A stretch of 64,000 nt of DNA from Tyto alba. Lineage: Eukaryota; Chordata; Aves; Strigiformes; Tytonidae. Position 1 is the stretch's first letter; every line of letters begins with the position of its first letter. This document shows, in pieces, positions 1-11,520 of the stretch. The notes under the pieces were generated by a model. It made no database searches, was not told where the DNA came from, and saw only the letters and a list, made by a program, of their open reading frames with translations. Location: NCBI RefSeq assembly GCF_018691265.1, contig NW_024881296.1, positions 7,037,427-7,101,426 on the forward strand. The letters run 5' to 3'. A program made the position numbers and the translations under genes.

Positions 1-1294
1 AATAAGGAAAATCTATTAAAGTTTTCAAAGAAAGCTAAAAATACGGGAGCATAACTGGTACAGAATGACCTTTTAATCAGCTGAACTCAAAATTTTTATT
101 AGTACTTAACAATATTCCTCAAGTACAAAGTTACAGAGCTAGTTATTTACTGATCCAAATCTATTTTCAGTTATTTAAGATGTCAGTAAGAAATAGCAAT
201 CAAACAGAAATGCATGGGAACAGCTGTCAGATTCTCAGGTCACGGTACCTCCTGCCAGCTACAACAGACATGTTTGAATAGTACTGAACAGAAATGAATG
301 CATCTACAGTTAATCAGGTTAAGAAACAATACAGTACTTTAGATTTCTAATCATCACTGCTGGTTTGGGTTTTTAAAAATGCTATTTAAATCAGTACATT
401 AAGTAGCTCCAAAGAGCTTTTGATCAAGTTGAAATTTAATCACTTCATACTTGGGGAAGGAATCGGGTACCAGAAAAATGATTCCCATGGTTGCTTTTAG
501 TTAAAAAAACAGAAGACTTTCTCATCACTAACTTCACAACTGGTTCTCCTCATAAAGTTAAGACCTGTATCTTACATAATAATGACTGTGGTATTGTTAT
601 CTTTATTTACAGATACCTCTGACTTCCGACATATTCACTAATGAGAATAACACCAGTTAAGAAATGTCAGAAATTTTAGGACAGCACAGTGACCTAACCA
701 AAACACCCCCCAGAAACAACACAACACCAACATTCAACTGTATACATTCATGTATACACTCAAAACAACATCCGCCTTTCTGTGTTTACATATTATATGT
801 CGGCTTTTAATTTAATAATGCAAACCTGGTCTATAGCCTGCACCTCAAGTTCTGCTACTGGAAGATATAGCGTACATCTTGTTTTTCAAGGGCTTATTAT
901 GAAAACTGCAACATCATTTGGACTACACATACAAGTCTATAAACACAACACAATAAACTCAGGGAAGTGTTACTTCCAGTTTAATTTTAAACAGCTAACT
1001 TAAATGCTTTGAATGTCTCCTTCAAAGCACCTGCTTTTTCCAATTGACTACAGAAGGAACTTAGGCCCCTAGGTGGATGAATTGTATCTAAGACAGATAC
1101 TGAAAGTATCATGAATACCCCAAATTTTCAGTGACAATCTTCTGCACTGAGAAGTGATATGGCCAAAAGAACTAAAGGGCTATAGAGGCAAACACTGGAT
1201 TTTTGTAACTCAAAATGTGGCTATAAAATATATATTAAGAAAAAATAATAATTTGTGTACTGAACATTGATCTTTATTCAAATTTTCCTGTTAC
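1..1294 (-). other. SIPA1L2 intron after E14 (partial)
   Basis: This is AT-rich intron. I searched it in reverse complement for the expected remaining C-terminal segments (a SDEELG-type block and the coiled coil ending near FTEWFF) and found none. No recognisable repeat or RNA gene. Confidence 0.75.
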
Positions 1295-1426
1295 CTTCAA
1301 ACGCTCGTGCAGCATCTACCAGGTGGGACCAGTCTAGCCCTGTGGCAGTGTCTGGCAGGGGCATCAGGCCAGGATCATTGAATTTGGCTTTATCAGATAA
1401 GGACCCATCTGAGAACCAGAATTCAT
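1295..1426 (-). CDS. SIPA1L2: SIPA1L2 exon E14: tail, last exon in window
   Basis: This exon of 132 bases completes Asn943 and encodes residues 944-986: [17 protein letters not shown], then [18 protein letters not shown] and VDAARAFE, plus the first base of the next codon (Gly expected). [10 protein letters not shown].. LDW..LVDAA(R/K)A(F/Y)E is a conserved SPAR-family block shortly before the C-terminal coiled coil. The acceptor is GTTTAG and the donor is GTAACA. It is symmetric (phase 1/1) and a multiple of three. The remaining exons, with the leucine-zipper-like coiled coil and stop codon, are not found between here and position 1. Confidence 0.95.
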
Positions 1427-3263
1427 CTAAACAATAAACACAATAATTAGTCCTCCTACAGCAATGGTGCACAATTAATTTTGAAGCTGTTATAATGAAC
1501 TGTAAAAAAATGTATAAGCAAGGAGTGCTTATCTTCATTTCTCTTGTTTCTGTCTTTTCCTGTTCAATACTCAGTATGGGTGGAACAATTTTTAAACTTT
1601 GGCAGAATAAGATGGGAAGGGTTTTTAAAGGTTTTTTTGTGCCACTTTGCACATGGTGTGTTCTTTGCATTTTCATGTGAATGCTGTGTGAGTAGGCAGC
1701 ATCCATTCTTAAAGCATACCATATTAAACCTGAGCACTGAGCAGAAAAGTTGCAAGCAGAAAAGTTACTAGATACACAGAGTTATATTTTTAAGGCTGTG
1801 AAACAACATGCGAGATATTGACATGCAGAGTTTTATTCTGAAACATAAATATTTTAATTCCAAAGCAATTTAAAAAATATCACCTGCTTTTCTTTTAATG
1901 AATTTACAAATTCTAGTCTATATCCAAAGCTCACTTTCACATTGAAAATACTACCCTACTAGTTTAGTATTTGTAGCTGTATATCTGAGGATGTAAGACT
2001 TTGTGTGTCAATCTCTAAGCTCCAGAGTGAGCTGTAATACATAGGATACTGTAGATAGATTGTACATTAATTGAAATGTATACGCTATAAAGTTTGTTAA
2101 AATACAGCTTTCAATTATGTAGTCTTTTAGAAAGGTGCTACAAACATACATCTTATAGGAGATGTTAATTTTCATAATTATCTTAAATATTTTTATATTT
2201 TCCTCATCTATCCATAGCAATCTTCACTCTGATCAATGTAAATACATTAAAATGAATACTGCTGAACAGGCAACACAGAGGTTCTTAAAACCGAATATAA
2301 ACCAAATACATTATTTACAATCGCATTTCATCTTAACCATAAAGCTAGTGATACAATATTGTACTTTTATTACATGGTATAGTCAAGAAAAAAGAAATTT
2401 TGCTTCAGATGTATCTACTTCTATTAAATAAAAAGGTCAAAACAGTAATTTTCCTCAAATATTTCAGAAGGAAATTTCCATCTAGTTATTCCAGTGATTC
2501 CAACTATAATATTTATGAGGAATATTTTATCAGGAAAACACCAAACACAAAAATAAATGAAGGAAAAAATGCACACATACAAGTGGGAAGATAAATTACA
2601 GTTTAAGAAAATGGCATGTTGCCATTGTCCTGATACCAATGAAAAAGAATACCAAAGTCCATATGAATTAAAAATTTCTAACATAAAAATCCAAAAGCGG
2701 TAGCCTGTTACAGAGTATTCTACTGCACGAGGCAACAATTAGAGCATATCATATTCTTTGAAGAAAGTTAGTTTAAAGAAAAATAAAAATCAAGAACAGG
2801 AAAATGAAGGTTTGTAATCCTCTGTCAAAAATTAGGAGTCCCACAAAGCAAAAACAGTGCAGAAGAGGTAGAAATCCTTTTTACTGTGGAATTTATCTTG
2901 TTCTACAACTTAGATGCAAGATGCAGTATTATTACCACTGGAAGAGGTTTGACAAACCTCTGGAGAAGTATCTTTCTCAATACCCACTCTTAGTATGCAA
3001 AAGTAGTTGTCATATGAAATGGAAAATGTAATATACAAATATATTCTCCCCATACATCTGTACTAAGATTTTATGTTCAGTTCCTTACAAACATACATAA
3101 AATCCTACATCTGAGGTTACCTCGGGTTGCAAATACACTGGCAACTCATCAGAGCAGTCTCTGAACTTTTGTGTATGACCCGGGAATTATAAGAATCATA
3201 TTTATGCAGGTACAAATGCTTTATACATCCCTGTTGTGGCAAATAGGCAGAATGCCTTATTTG

Positions 3264-3285
3264 AAAGGCTGGCTAGCCAGCTTTT
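3264..3285. repeat. 22-base imperfect palindrome
   Basis: A perfect 14-base palindrome, GCTGGCTAGCCAGC (3,268-3,281), is extended by three further complementary pairs after one mismatch (AAAG on the left, TTTT on the right). It could form a short hairpin. Confidence 0.85.
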
Positions 3286-3696
3286 GGTTCTAGACCAGTA
3301 GGCAGGCCCTAAGGGACAGCCCTTGCTTTTGTGTGATCAGCCTACAGAGGTGATTGTGAAGCCTGTCAGGAAGATGTCTGTTCCCAGTGTGACTCTGCTG
3401 GCTTTCCAAATTAAAGTGTAGGAGTGATACATTCACCAGTAGTCATCCTTCATTATGCATTGTCTTTGTGGGAACCTCAGTTCACCTTAGGGTGGATCCT
3501 ATTCGGTCCTGCATAAGACCTGACAGAGCAACTCAACGGCAGAAAGCCTGACAGTGTAGAGATTTGAATACTGATAGCTCTGAAAACGCAAGTGCTCATG
3601 CTGATGGCTGAAATTATAAGTGGAATAACTGAACAGGCATGAGTATGCCAGCACAGAATAATTCATTTTCAAGATATAAATTATGTGTGCAATGAA

Positions 3697-3745
3697 GGGG
3701 GAAGGGGGCGGAGGGGGGAAGAAGGGGGGAAAAAAAAAAAAAAAA
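3697..3745 (+). repeat. G-rich tract with poly(A), potential G-quadruplex
   Basis: Four G runs of 5, 5, 6 and 6 bases (3,697-3,701; 3,704-3,708; 3,713-3,718; 3,724-3,729), separated by 2 to 5 bases, are followed by a run of about 16 A. The spacing fits the usual G-quadruplex pattern on the plus strand, which is the template strand of the host gene. Confidence 0.85.
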
Positions 3746-6700
3746 GCTCTAATGATATGGGCCTCTTTGTGCTTTTGAATTTCAGAGAATATTGTTTGTA
3801 TTTCAGGAGTGATCTGGGTGAGATTAATTATTTCTGGCCTCCTGTATTTGCATTTCCTCCCTGCTCCTCTTACTTTGCTGTTAACTCCACTTTCCCTCTG
3901 TATGACTGCTGTGTTAGCAGCTGCAGGCTGCCTGCTGTATTCCTTTTTGATTTGTGCAAAGGTGGCAAGTTATGCCTGAGCATGCTCACCTCTGCGAGTC
4001 CAGGAGGATATGCCTATCTCATAGGCCACTATCTTCATTGCCCACAAGATTGGTTTTGAAGCCACTCAGGCTTACCCCCTTATTTTCTTTGAGGAAACAA
4101 TGTAGGTGTTCTCTTTCAGTTTTAAAGATTATCTTATTTGCTGTACTCCTTTTGGCACAAAATCATTGACCTTGTGGTTTCTGGTCCTTTCAGTTATTTC
4201 ACTCTCTTCTCACACTTAGGAATTTTCTTTATTTTTATTATTGATACATAAAAGTATAAAGCATTTTGAAAAGTCCTTATTTTCACCAAAATTATACAGT
4301 CAGTTCAGTTTCCATCATAGCTCCTCAAATTGACTGTCATCAGTCCCACATACCTCTGTATTCAAAGAGAAACTAATTATACAGAAGTAAGAAAGATTCA
4401 CCTGCCTTAACCTTTTCTACTTCCAAGACAAGTATCCTGCTTCAGTTGGAACTGCTACTTTTATGTAGAGACTGTAGATCATGAAAAATATCTGCTAAGT
4501 ACTCCTCACTTACAGTGCTCAAACTAGACATGTCATTTAACAAGTAGATTACTAAAAAAGATGTTGTAGCTGAAGGAATACATCAAGTCACATGCAGGCA
4601 TAAATCCCACTGTCTGCTTCCTTCTTCTTTCCTGCAATCACCAATTCTATCTCTACGGTCCTCTTAAATAACAGCTTCTGCCTGCTGAACCCTTCCTTTC
4701 TTCAGTATTACCTAGGGTTGCCCAAAGTCTCCCTTCAAAGATGCCAGCCTGCTAGTACACTATCTCATGGACATAAACTCACATAAGTGAGACGTAACAG
4801 ACGTGTTCCCAATAACTACTTTTTCCTTCCCTTTTGTTATTGAAAACAGTCTCATAGTATTCTGGATTATTCACTGTGAGAGAGTCTGTAACAGACAATA
4901 TATGTACTCCTTCAGTTGCATGAATTATTTAATCAACGGCCTTTATTTGCTTACTGAAAAACTGATTTCCAAATTGTTCACGATGTACATCATCAATACA
5001 CAGCGATGCTCTTCCATTTTAATACTGCTTATCAGTGAGGTTAGTTTTGGATTAAAGCTAACACTGGTAGTAAACCAGTTTTAAAATAGACTTTAATCTA
5101 ATAACATTGTTGCAGATATATCAGCTGCTTTTCTGACAGCCTTTTCCCTGTTGCATGTATAATCTGAGAACTTTCAGAATTTGTTAAGTGTGTCATTGCA
5201 AAATACTCCTTTCCTTATGACCCCTTTCACTGCAAGTGTCCTGCACCTTGTTCCTTCCCTCACAGCACAGGAATCTCATGCCAATGTATTACTTTGAGCA
5301 GCTTTCCTTTCCCTATCTTTTTGTGTTTCATAATAGGAATGGACCATGGTGCCTGCGATGTCAGTCAGACTGCCTCTGTGTGTCATGCTGGGTTTCTGAC
5401 TTGTGCTAGTACACTAGCTCTGTATCAGCAGTTCTCATTGTTTTCATTCTTTCCCTGCTGGTTCAGCTGTCATGAATTTGCAAGACAGAGATAGATTTGT
5501 ACCTGCAACCATGTATGGCATGCTAGAGTCACTCAACGTGAACAGCACTGTTTCAGGGAATCTTTAATGTCCTTAAGGTAAAATTCCAGAGTTCTCAGCT
5601 ACACGAGTTCTGCTTTCCGGTTTAAGTTAAAAAAAAGATAAAATGAAATAACTCTTTCTGCATTTGTGTACAATCAACAGCACTCAACTATCAAAGCTTG
5701 CATTTCAGGCTTTACTGAAAGCAACTCTTCTTTCACTTCACTCCCCCAGTGATAAAATAACAAAAAAAATCTTATAGCTTCATTTTCTCATCTCCTTCCC
5801 ACAGTCAACATCACACATAGTTGAAGTTTCTGTTTCCGTATTTGCATGGCCATTCAGTTTGATAATTCTGATTTCACAGTAAACTGAAACCCTTCAGATC
5901 ACCTATTAAGCTTTTGTTTTGGTGACTGCCTTGCTTACCTATTAATCACACTCTTTTCCTTGCTAAAGGGATCTCACGAGACTTGGTGTTGCGACAATAT
6001 TTCATGTAATAGCATGCAAGAACATATCTTTCTAAAACGAAATCCAGCCAAACCCACACTATTTCCACTGATTTCTATAAACATTAAATATCAGTAAAAT
6101 TAAAATGTTTTAAGATCACAAACATATGTATTTTACACAGACATTACTGTGACAGCTAAGAATCCTAGTATCTAAAACTACAACCTCGAGCTAAAATTAT
6201 ACATGAAAAAGAAACCGCTGCTATGGAATGTAAATACCTGCTATGCAGCAATTACGAAAAACTTCCTAGCAAGAGCCAAAGTTAGTTTCTTACATGGAGA
6301 TACTGACTAATCTTATTTTGAAAACAAAGGTCAGCAAGACATGATGTGTTTGTTTTCAGTGTAATTACAGGTAAACAATTAAATCTTCCTTGAAACAGAC
6401 ATCATAAAAGATCCTATACCACTGGCATTGAAAGGTGCTTTTATAATACAAAACCAGAAGCAGAAAATAAGAGGTTCTATATGAAAATAGCATGAACTGC
6501 CATGGATATCAACAATTAGCTTAATTTTGACTAACAGGATACTGGTTTCATGTTTTCCCATGTGAAGCTACTTTCTGTATCTAAGAAGCATCAAGAATGG
6601 AGAATAAGGTGTTTAAGACAGAACTAATACACAAAACACTAAAATTTCATTGCTTGGAGGAGCAGTATACAGCTTGAATGTACACTGCCTTGTGTTACTC

Positions 6701-8295
6701 TTCAGAATAAAAGCACGCTGAGGGTTTCAATCCATTGCATATTTACCTTTACAAGAAATTACTCTAAAAACACAGGCCTATCATAGTAAAGGGCAAAAAT
6801 ATAATCAGGATGCCTGATTATATACATAGCTCCTTCACAGACTATGAAATCTACTGAATTAGTCTCAAATAAAACAAAATGGGTCTTCATTCTCTATCAG
6901 TAAAAGCAAAGGAACTTTTTATAGTAAATTTATGGTAAAGAGTTTCACTCCGATAGAATAATATTTTTCAAATAACAAAATGTACACCAAGCATGCATTC
7001 CCATCTGAAGCAGGAATTTAGCACTTGTTTGCGATACCAGTGTAAAATTAACCAGTGGTTAGTGACCCAAACTCACTTTCATAGCTGAGGCTACTATAAC
7101 TGGAAAAGGATTTTGTATATAAGGCTTACTTAAGAAAGTTATCAAAGGACTGCTAGTTCCTGAAGACATGATGAATGACAGAGCCCTTTTTATTACTCTT
7201 TCCTTTAAGTCATCTGTCTACATTCTCTCTGGGCACGCGCCGACAAAAGTCCTTAATGCTTTCAGGAAATCTACCCACAGAGTCCACAATTGCTTTATGA
7301 TTTTTTTAAATTGCATTCAGCTGTGATGCAATATTAAAGTAGCTAACTAAAAGTGCCTTTTTTTTTTTTTTTCCCCTAGATTGGGTGTCCCCTATAGGTC
7401 AGCCTAAAATAATTGAGAAGTAAAGAGATTTAGCATTTTTTAAAAAACTATTCACTCTTATTGAATATATAAATATGGATATGTAGCCTAAAGGTATGTA
7501 TCTGGCTGTGAAGATTTGGGCTGTGGTATATAAGCATATATATTTTTCATAATTTCCTTTTTCCCCCTCCCCTCCCAAAATTACTACAAACTTTATAGTT
7601 CAACACTCCATATTGGTATTATTGCAAGATAAGCATATAATAAAGATCATGCTCATGAAGACCTCACAAGTAAAGAGACACTTTCATAAAATAGTTTAAC
7701 ACCTCAGACTACTCTTTTTCTGCCATTAAAAAGGAAGTGTTATTTTCAAAGGGTTTAATAACATGTTAAAAAAGTATCAACAAACTCAGTTTTGAAATTG
7801 GAGATGGCAACAACTATTGTGCACTCACTTCCTTTTAAGATGTTATGAAAAGGATCATCTAAACAGAAGCTGTCCTGTTTAGCTATTCCTTTAAATATAT
7901 TTGTGAATATTTCATCAATTTGAATGCACACAAAAAATAAACAAAAATATTAAAATACAACAGGCCAGCTTGGCTTAATTAAGTCACTACTGGAAAATAT
8001 AAATGGTAACAAGAATCTTCTTTGGAGAAATGTTTGTTGCTTATCACTGGTCTCATGAAAAAATTCTGTGGGAAGTAAAAGCAAATTCTATCTCCAAACA
8101 TGATAAATCTGAATTGATCACTAAGGTAAACAAACATGCACTGCTGACCAAATACACTTTTACTAAGATATCTAGAACACTGATTTGTCATTTCATAACT
8201 TTACCTTAAATGTAAAATCTCATTTAATATTTGGTGATTTGTTTGAATTTATTACAAATATTCCAAACTCAGCAATGACAGAAACAACCACTTAC

Positions 8296-8515
8296 TTCTC
8301 AGATTTCCCATTCCAGGAGTCAGGTTCATTCTGGGAGGCAATGTGCTGTGATATGGCGGAGTAGTGCTGAATAAGATATCATTTGGCAAGGCTTGGTCTA
8401 GCATTGAACTTCGAGAGCTAGCATATGAAGATCCTCTTCGATTGCTACATATACTCTCATCAGATAGGGTACGGTAAAGTGTCCTCCGTGGAGAAAGGTT
8501 TCCATAAAATGAAAA
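8296..8515 (-). CDS. SIPA1L2: SIPA1L2 exon E13: tail, RTLSDESIC block
   Basis: This exon of 220 bases encodes residues 870-942: FSFYGNLSPRRTLYRTLSDE, SICSNRRGSSYASSRSS, MLDQALPNDILFSTTPPYH and STLPPRMNLTPGMGNLR, plus one base of Asn943. The R.LYRTLSDES(I/L)C and LDQALPNDILFS blocks are strongly conserved in SIPA1L1 and SIPA1L2. Several Ser residues in RRxS-like contexts make this a likely phosphorylated region (inference). The acceptor is GTTTAG and the donor is GTAAGTGG. Confidence 0.96.
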
Positions 8516-11366
8516 CTAAACATCAAATTTGAAGATATAAGAACAAGTAGTACTGGTTAAATAATTAAATAAATAAAGTATTTATGGTTAAATAGAGTAT
8601 TACTGGTTAAAATAATTCACACAACCATATCCCATCATTAGTTCTTGGGATTAATATTCTGGGAAGGCACTCTGGAATTCTTGTGCTAATACAGAAGATC
8701 AGAGATTTATTCCACCATATCAGATCTAACGGGGCCTCGAAAGAATTACTGAACTGGATTTTCATACTTCCTCTTGATATTTTGGAACATATGACCATGA
8801 ATTTATTAGATACAGTATAGCTTTATTAATTCTGAAATGTTAAATGAAACCTCCATAGCCTTATGACAGCAGTGTTTTCCAAAAATATATGCCAACTCTG
8901 GCAACATTTATTCAAACTATACATAGAACTGTTTGATTTTAATTTGAAATGACTATGCTTTAATCTGAACATTCTGAACTGATACATGGTGTAATATAAT
9001 TAATTGGACAATAAAAGTGACTTGTGACACTGCATCTCTCCAGATATCATGAAATAGGCTTAGAAAAGAAGATAACAGAGTTCAGTGAAAACTGTTTATG
9101 CATTTTAAAAAGTTACTTAAACCACAACTCAAATATCTACAGCAAAACAAGATGTTGCTGTATTGTAAAACTGGGCTGTTCCATTTCATAAGTCATTCGG
9201 CACTGCAAATCCAGTTATTCATCACATCTACAGATGTCAGTTATTGCCTTAATTATTTTAATTGGGTTGTCCTGCATATAACAATTTAATGTCCTGTCCT
9301 GTTTTCTTTGTAATTAAGTATGAGTTGCACACTCCCTATGCAGAATGTATGCTTAAGAGCAGTAGCTTTTTAAAACAGTGAATATAGCACAGAATTAAAG
9401 ATATCTACATTGTTAGATTTCCGACAAAACTTGCTCACTGATGAATACTTCCAAAAGGAATACACAAAAACACTCAATCACGCCACAAGACACAGTCTTT
9501 ACAAAATACTTAAATACACTTCATAGTGCTACTTCAGGAAAGCATCTATCTTGATGACAATACAGAACACACTCAATTGTTAGAATGCTTAACTGTGTCC
9601 CAGAGAAAATTGAGGGAGATATTCAGATTCTAATCTAGGAAAGCATCAAAATTCTACATCAGTTCTAGAGATTTGACTGAAACAGATATGGGCTGTGCAA
9701 ATAAACATCGTCCAAAGCTTTAACACATGTGTAAAATAAGCATAACAATAGACATAAGCAGCATCCTTAAAAAAATATGGTATGCCTCTATAAGCAGTGG
9801 TTAAAGAATATCAAAAGACTCTAAGCCTAATTGGGCTTAGGGACCACATTGGGCAAAGGGTTAAAAGCTTTCATCTTCTGAATTGAAGAGTCTCTGATCC
9901 TATTTCCTGCACTCAAGATTCCCAGCAAGCATGCTGCTGCAATTCTTGGCTGTTACTCAAGTCTCAACCTTATACTCCATCTTCTGTCTATAAAGATTGT
10001 TCACTAGCTATCCAAACATGTTGAATGCTAATTGTGGGACCTTTACAGAGTTTCCTTTCAGGCTGTGACAAAAATGAAACATTACATAGAGGGCTCAATT
10101 ATTCCCTGATCTATGAAGAAGGTAAACCAAAACCAAACGAAAAATGTAATTTGATTCTGTAGAATCTTACATATTCAGAAAATTCCTTCCTGGCTTTGCC
10201 ATCAAAAACAACTGACTCACCTGTACCAAGATTACTACCCTCTATGAAGGCATAATCAAAGACTGGATACTGCCGAGTCCTACGGCTGGGGATCCCCTGG
10301 GACTCAGGGCCCACAGTCTCTCTCACTTAGTGAGCTTTTGTTTGGGTATCATGGTGGGGGGGAAAGGACAGCAGTAATTTATCTTAGAATGGCCACATCT
10401 CCTCACTCCTTGTTGTTTCTTATTTAGGTAGTCAGAAACATTGGTAGCTCTTGAAATCATCACAAAAAAAACAATTATTGTATCATTGTAAATCATAAAA
10501 ACCTCTATGACATTATTCATGAGAATTGAAACACATGTAACGCATGTTTAACATACTGCATGTTAAAAAAATATATATGATCTGAATTTTAAATTTAACT
10601 CTGCACTTAGAGGATTCCCATGCGTTACTTTTGTTCAGACACAATGATTATGCTATTTAGCACATTGTATAAACACAGTGGTTTAAGAGAGCATTGAGTT
10701 AATATCAAAGTGTGAAAATTATCTCAAGTAATTTAATCGCTTTGTGCTTTATTCCACATTAAGCACAGAATTCAGAATCATGTATACTTTGGGGAGTAGT
10801 AAATTTTAAGTTCTCTATCCACGTTTTGTGAACTTTTACATATTACCAATTGTCTTCATACTATAAAGATCAGATATATGCTCTCCACCATCGCTGACAA
10901 TTATGCCTTTTGAGCAGTTGCCACTGGTACCTAAATGAAATTCTGATTCAGACTTCAGACTTGTTGGTACTGAGTATCACAGAGAAGGGGAAAAGCAGGC
11001 TACTTTTATCCATGTGTCTTAATATCATATCAGGTGTGTAGGTTTAGGCATCTAACCTTGAAAACGTTACTTTTAATCTTTGAAATTATAATTAAGTAGC
11101 TCAACCTGCACCTGTCTGCTCAAGCTATGCAAAGACATATTTAAACAAATACCGTATTTCATACATAATAACAAAACTAGATATCATTTTTATATGGTGG
11201 GAAATTATATCTTGGCACTTATGGTCAGGATTAATAGCATCCCCATGGAATATACTTAGCTTATACAAAATGGTATTGCCTTCTCTATATCAATTTTGGG
11301 AATACCAGAAATTAATTTCTGAGGTAACTGTGTCTGAGATACACAAAGTTGAAGAAGGTAGCTAAC
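8516..11366 (-). other. SIPA1L2 intron between E12 and E13
   Basis: This intron of about 2.9 kb is unique AT-rich sequence. It contains a 20-base near-palindrome at 9,821-9,840. No gene, transposon or RNA gene is recognised. Confidence 0.7.
9821..9840. repeat. 20-base near-palindrome
   Basis: CTAAGCC and GGCTTAG arms flank TAATTG. Only one central pair is non-complementary. Intronic, no known function. Confidence 0.85.
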
Positions 11367-11520
11367 CTTTCTTCTCCCCTCCTCCATAGAGAGGCTGTCT
11401 GGCAGCATCAACTTCAAAAAATCTTCTTTGGACAAGACTTGCTGGCTTTCAACAATGGCATTCCGCACAGAAGTTTGGAGTGGACTCGATGCAGACACAG
11501 CATCAATATCATCATACACT
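11367..11520 (-). CDS. SIPA1L2: SIPA1L2 exon E12: tail, KEDFLKLMLPD block
   Basis: This exon of 154 bases completes Glu818 and encodes residues 819-869: VYDDIDAVSASSPLQTS, then VESQQVLSKEDFLKLMLPD and EEGRRK. The first part differs clearly from the mammalian sequence I recall, while SKEDFLKLMLPD is conserved. The acceptor is CTCAACAG. The donor is GTTAGC, the weakest-looking donor of the set, but phase (0 out) and the continuation into E13 (EEGRRK then FSFYGNLSPRR) support it. The open frame continues upstream past the acceptor, so an ATG near 11,585 is not taken as a start. Confidence 0.94.

Larger units (their letters stand above)
1427..8295 (-). other. SIPA1L2 intron between E13 and E14
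   Basis: This intron of about 6.9 kb is mostly unique AT-rich sequence. It holds a 22-base imperfect palindrome (3,264-3,285) and a G-rich/poly(A) tract (3,697-3,745). The plus-strand frame at 3,685-4,059 begins inside that low-complexity purine tract and is not taken as a gene. A poly(T) run lies near 7,360-7,372. No CR1 copy is recognised. Confidence 0.7.

Noticed and set aside
1..1294. Final SIPA1L2 exon, stop codon or 3' UTR
   Set aside because: None of the expected C-terminal blocks is readable in reverse complement here; treated as intron.
3685..4059. Plus-strand open frame of 124 codons
   Set aside because: It starts in a G/A-rich low-complexity tract giving Gly/Arg/Lys runs, and the rest is not protein-like.
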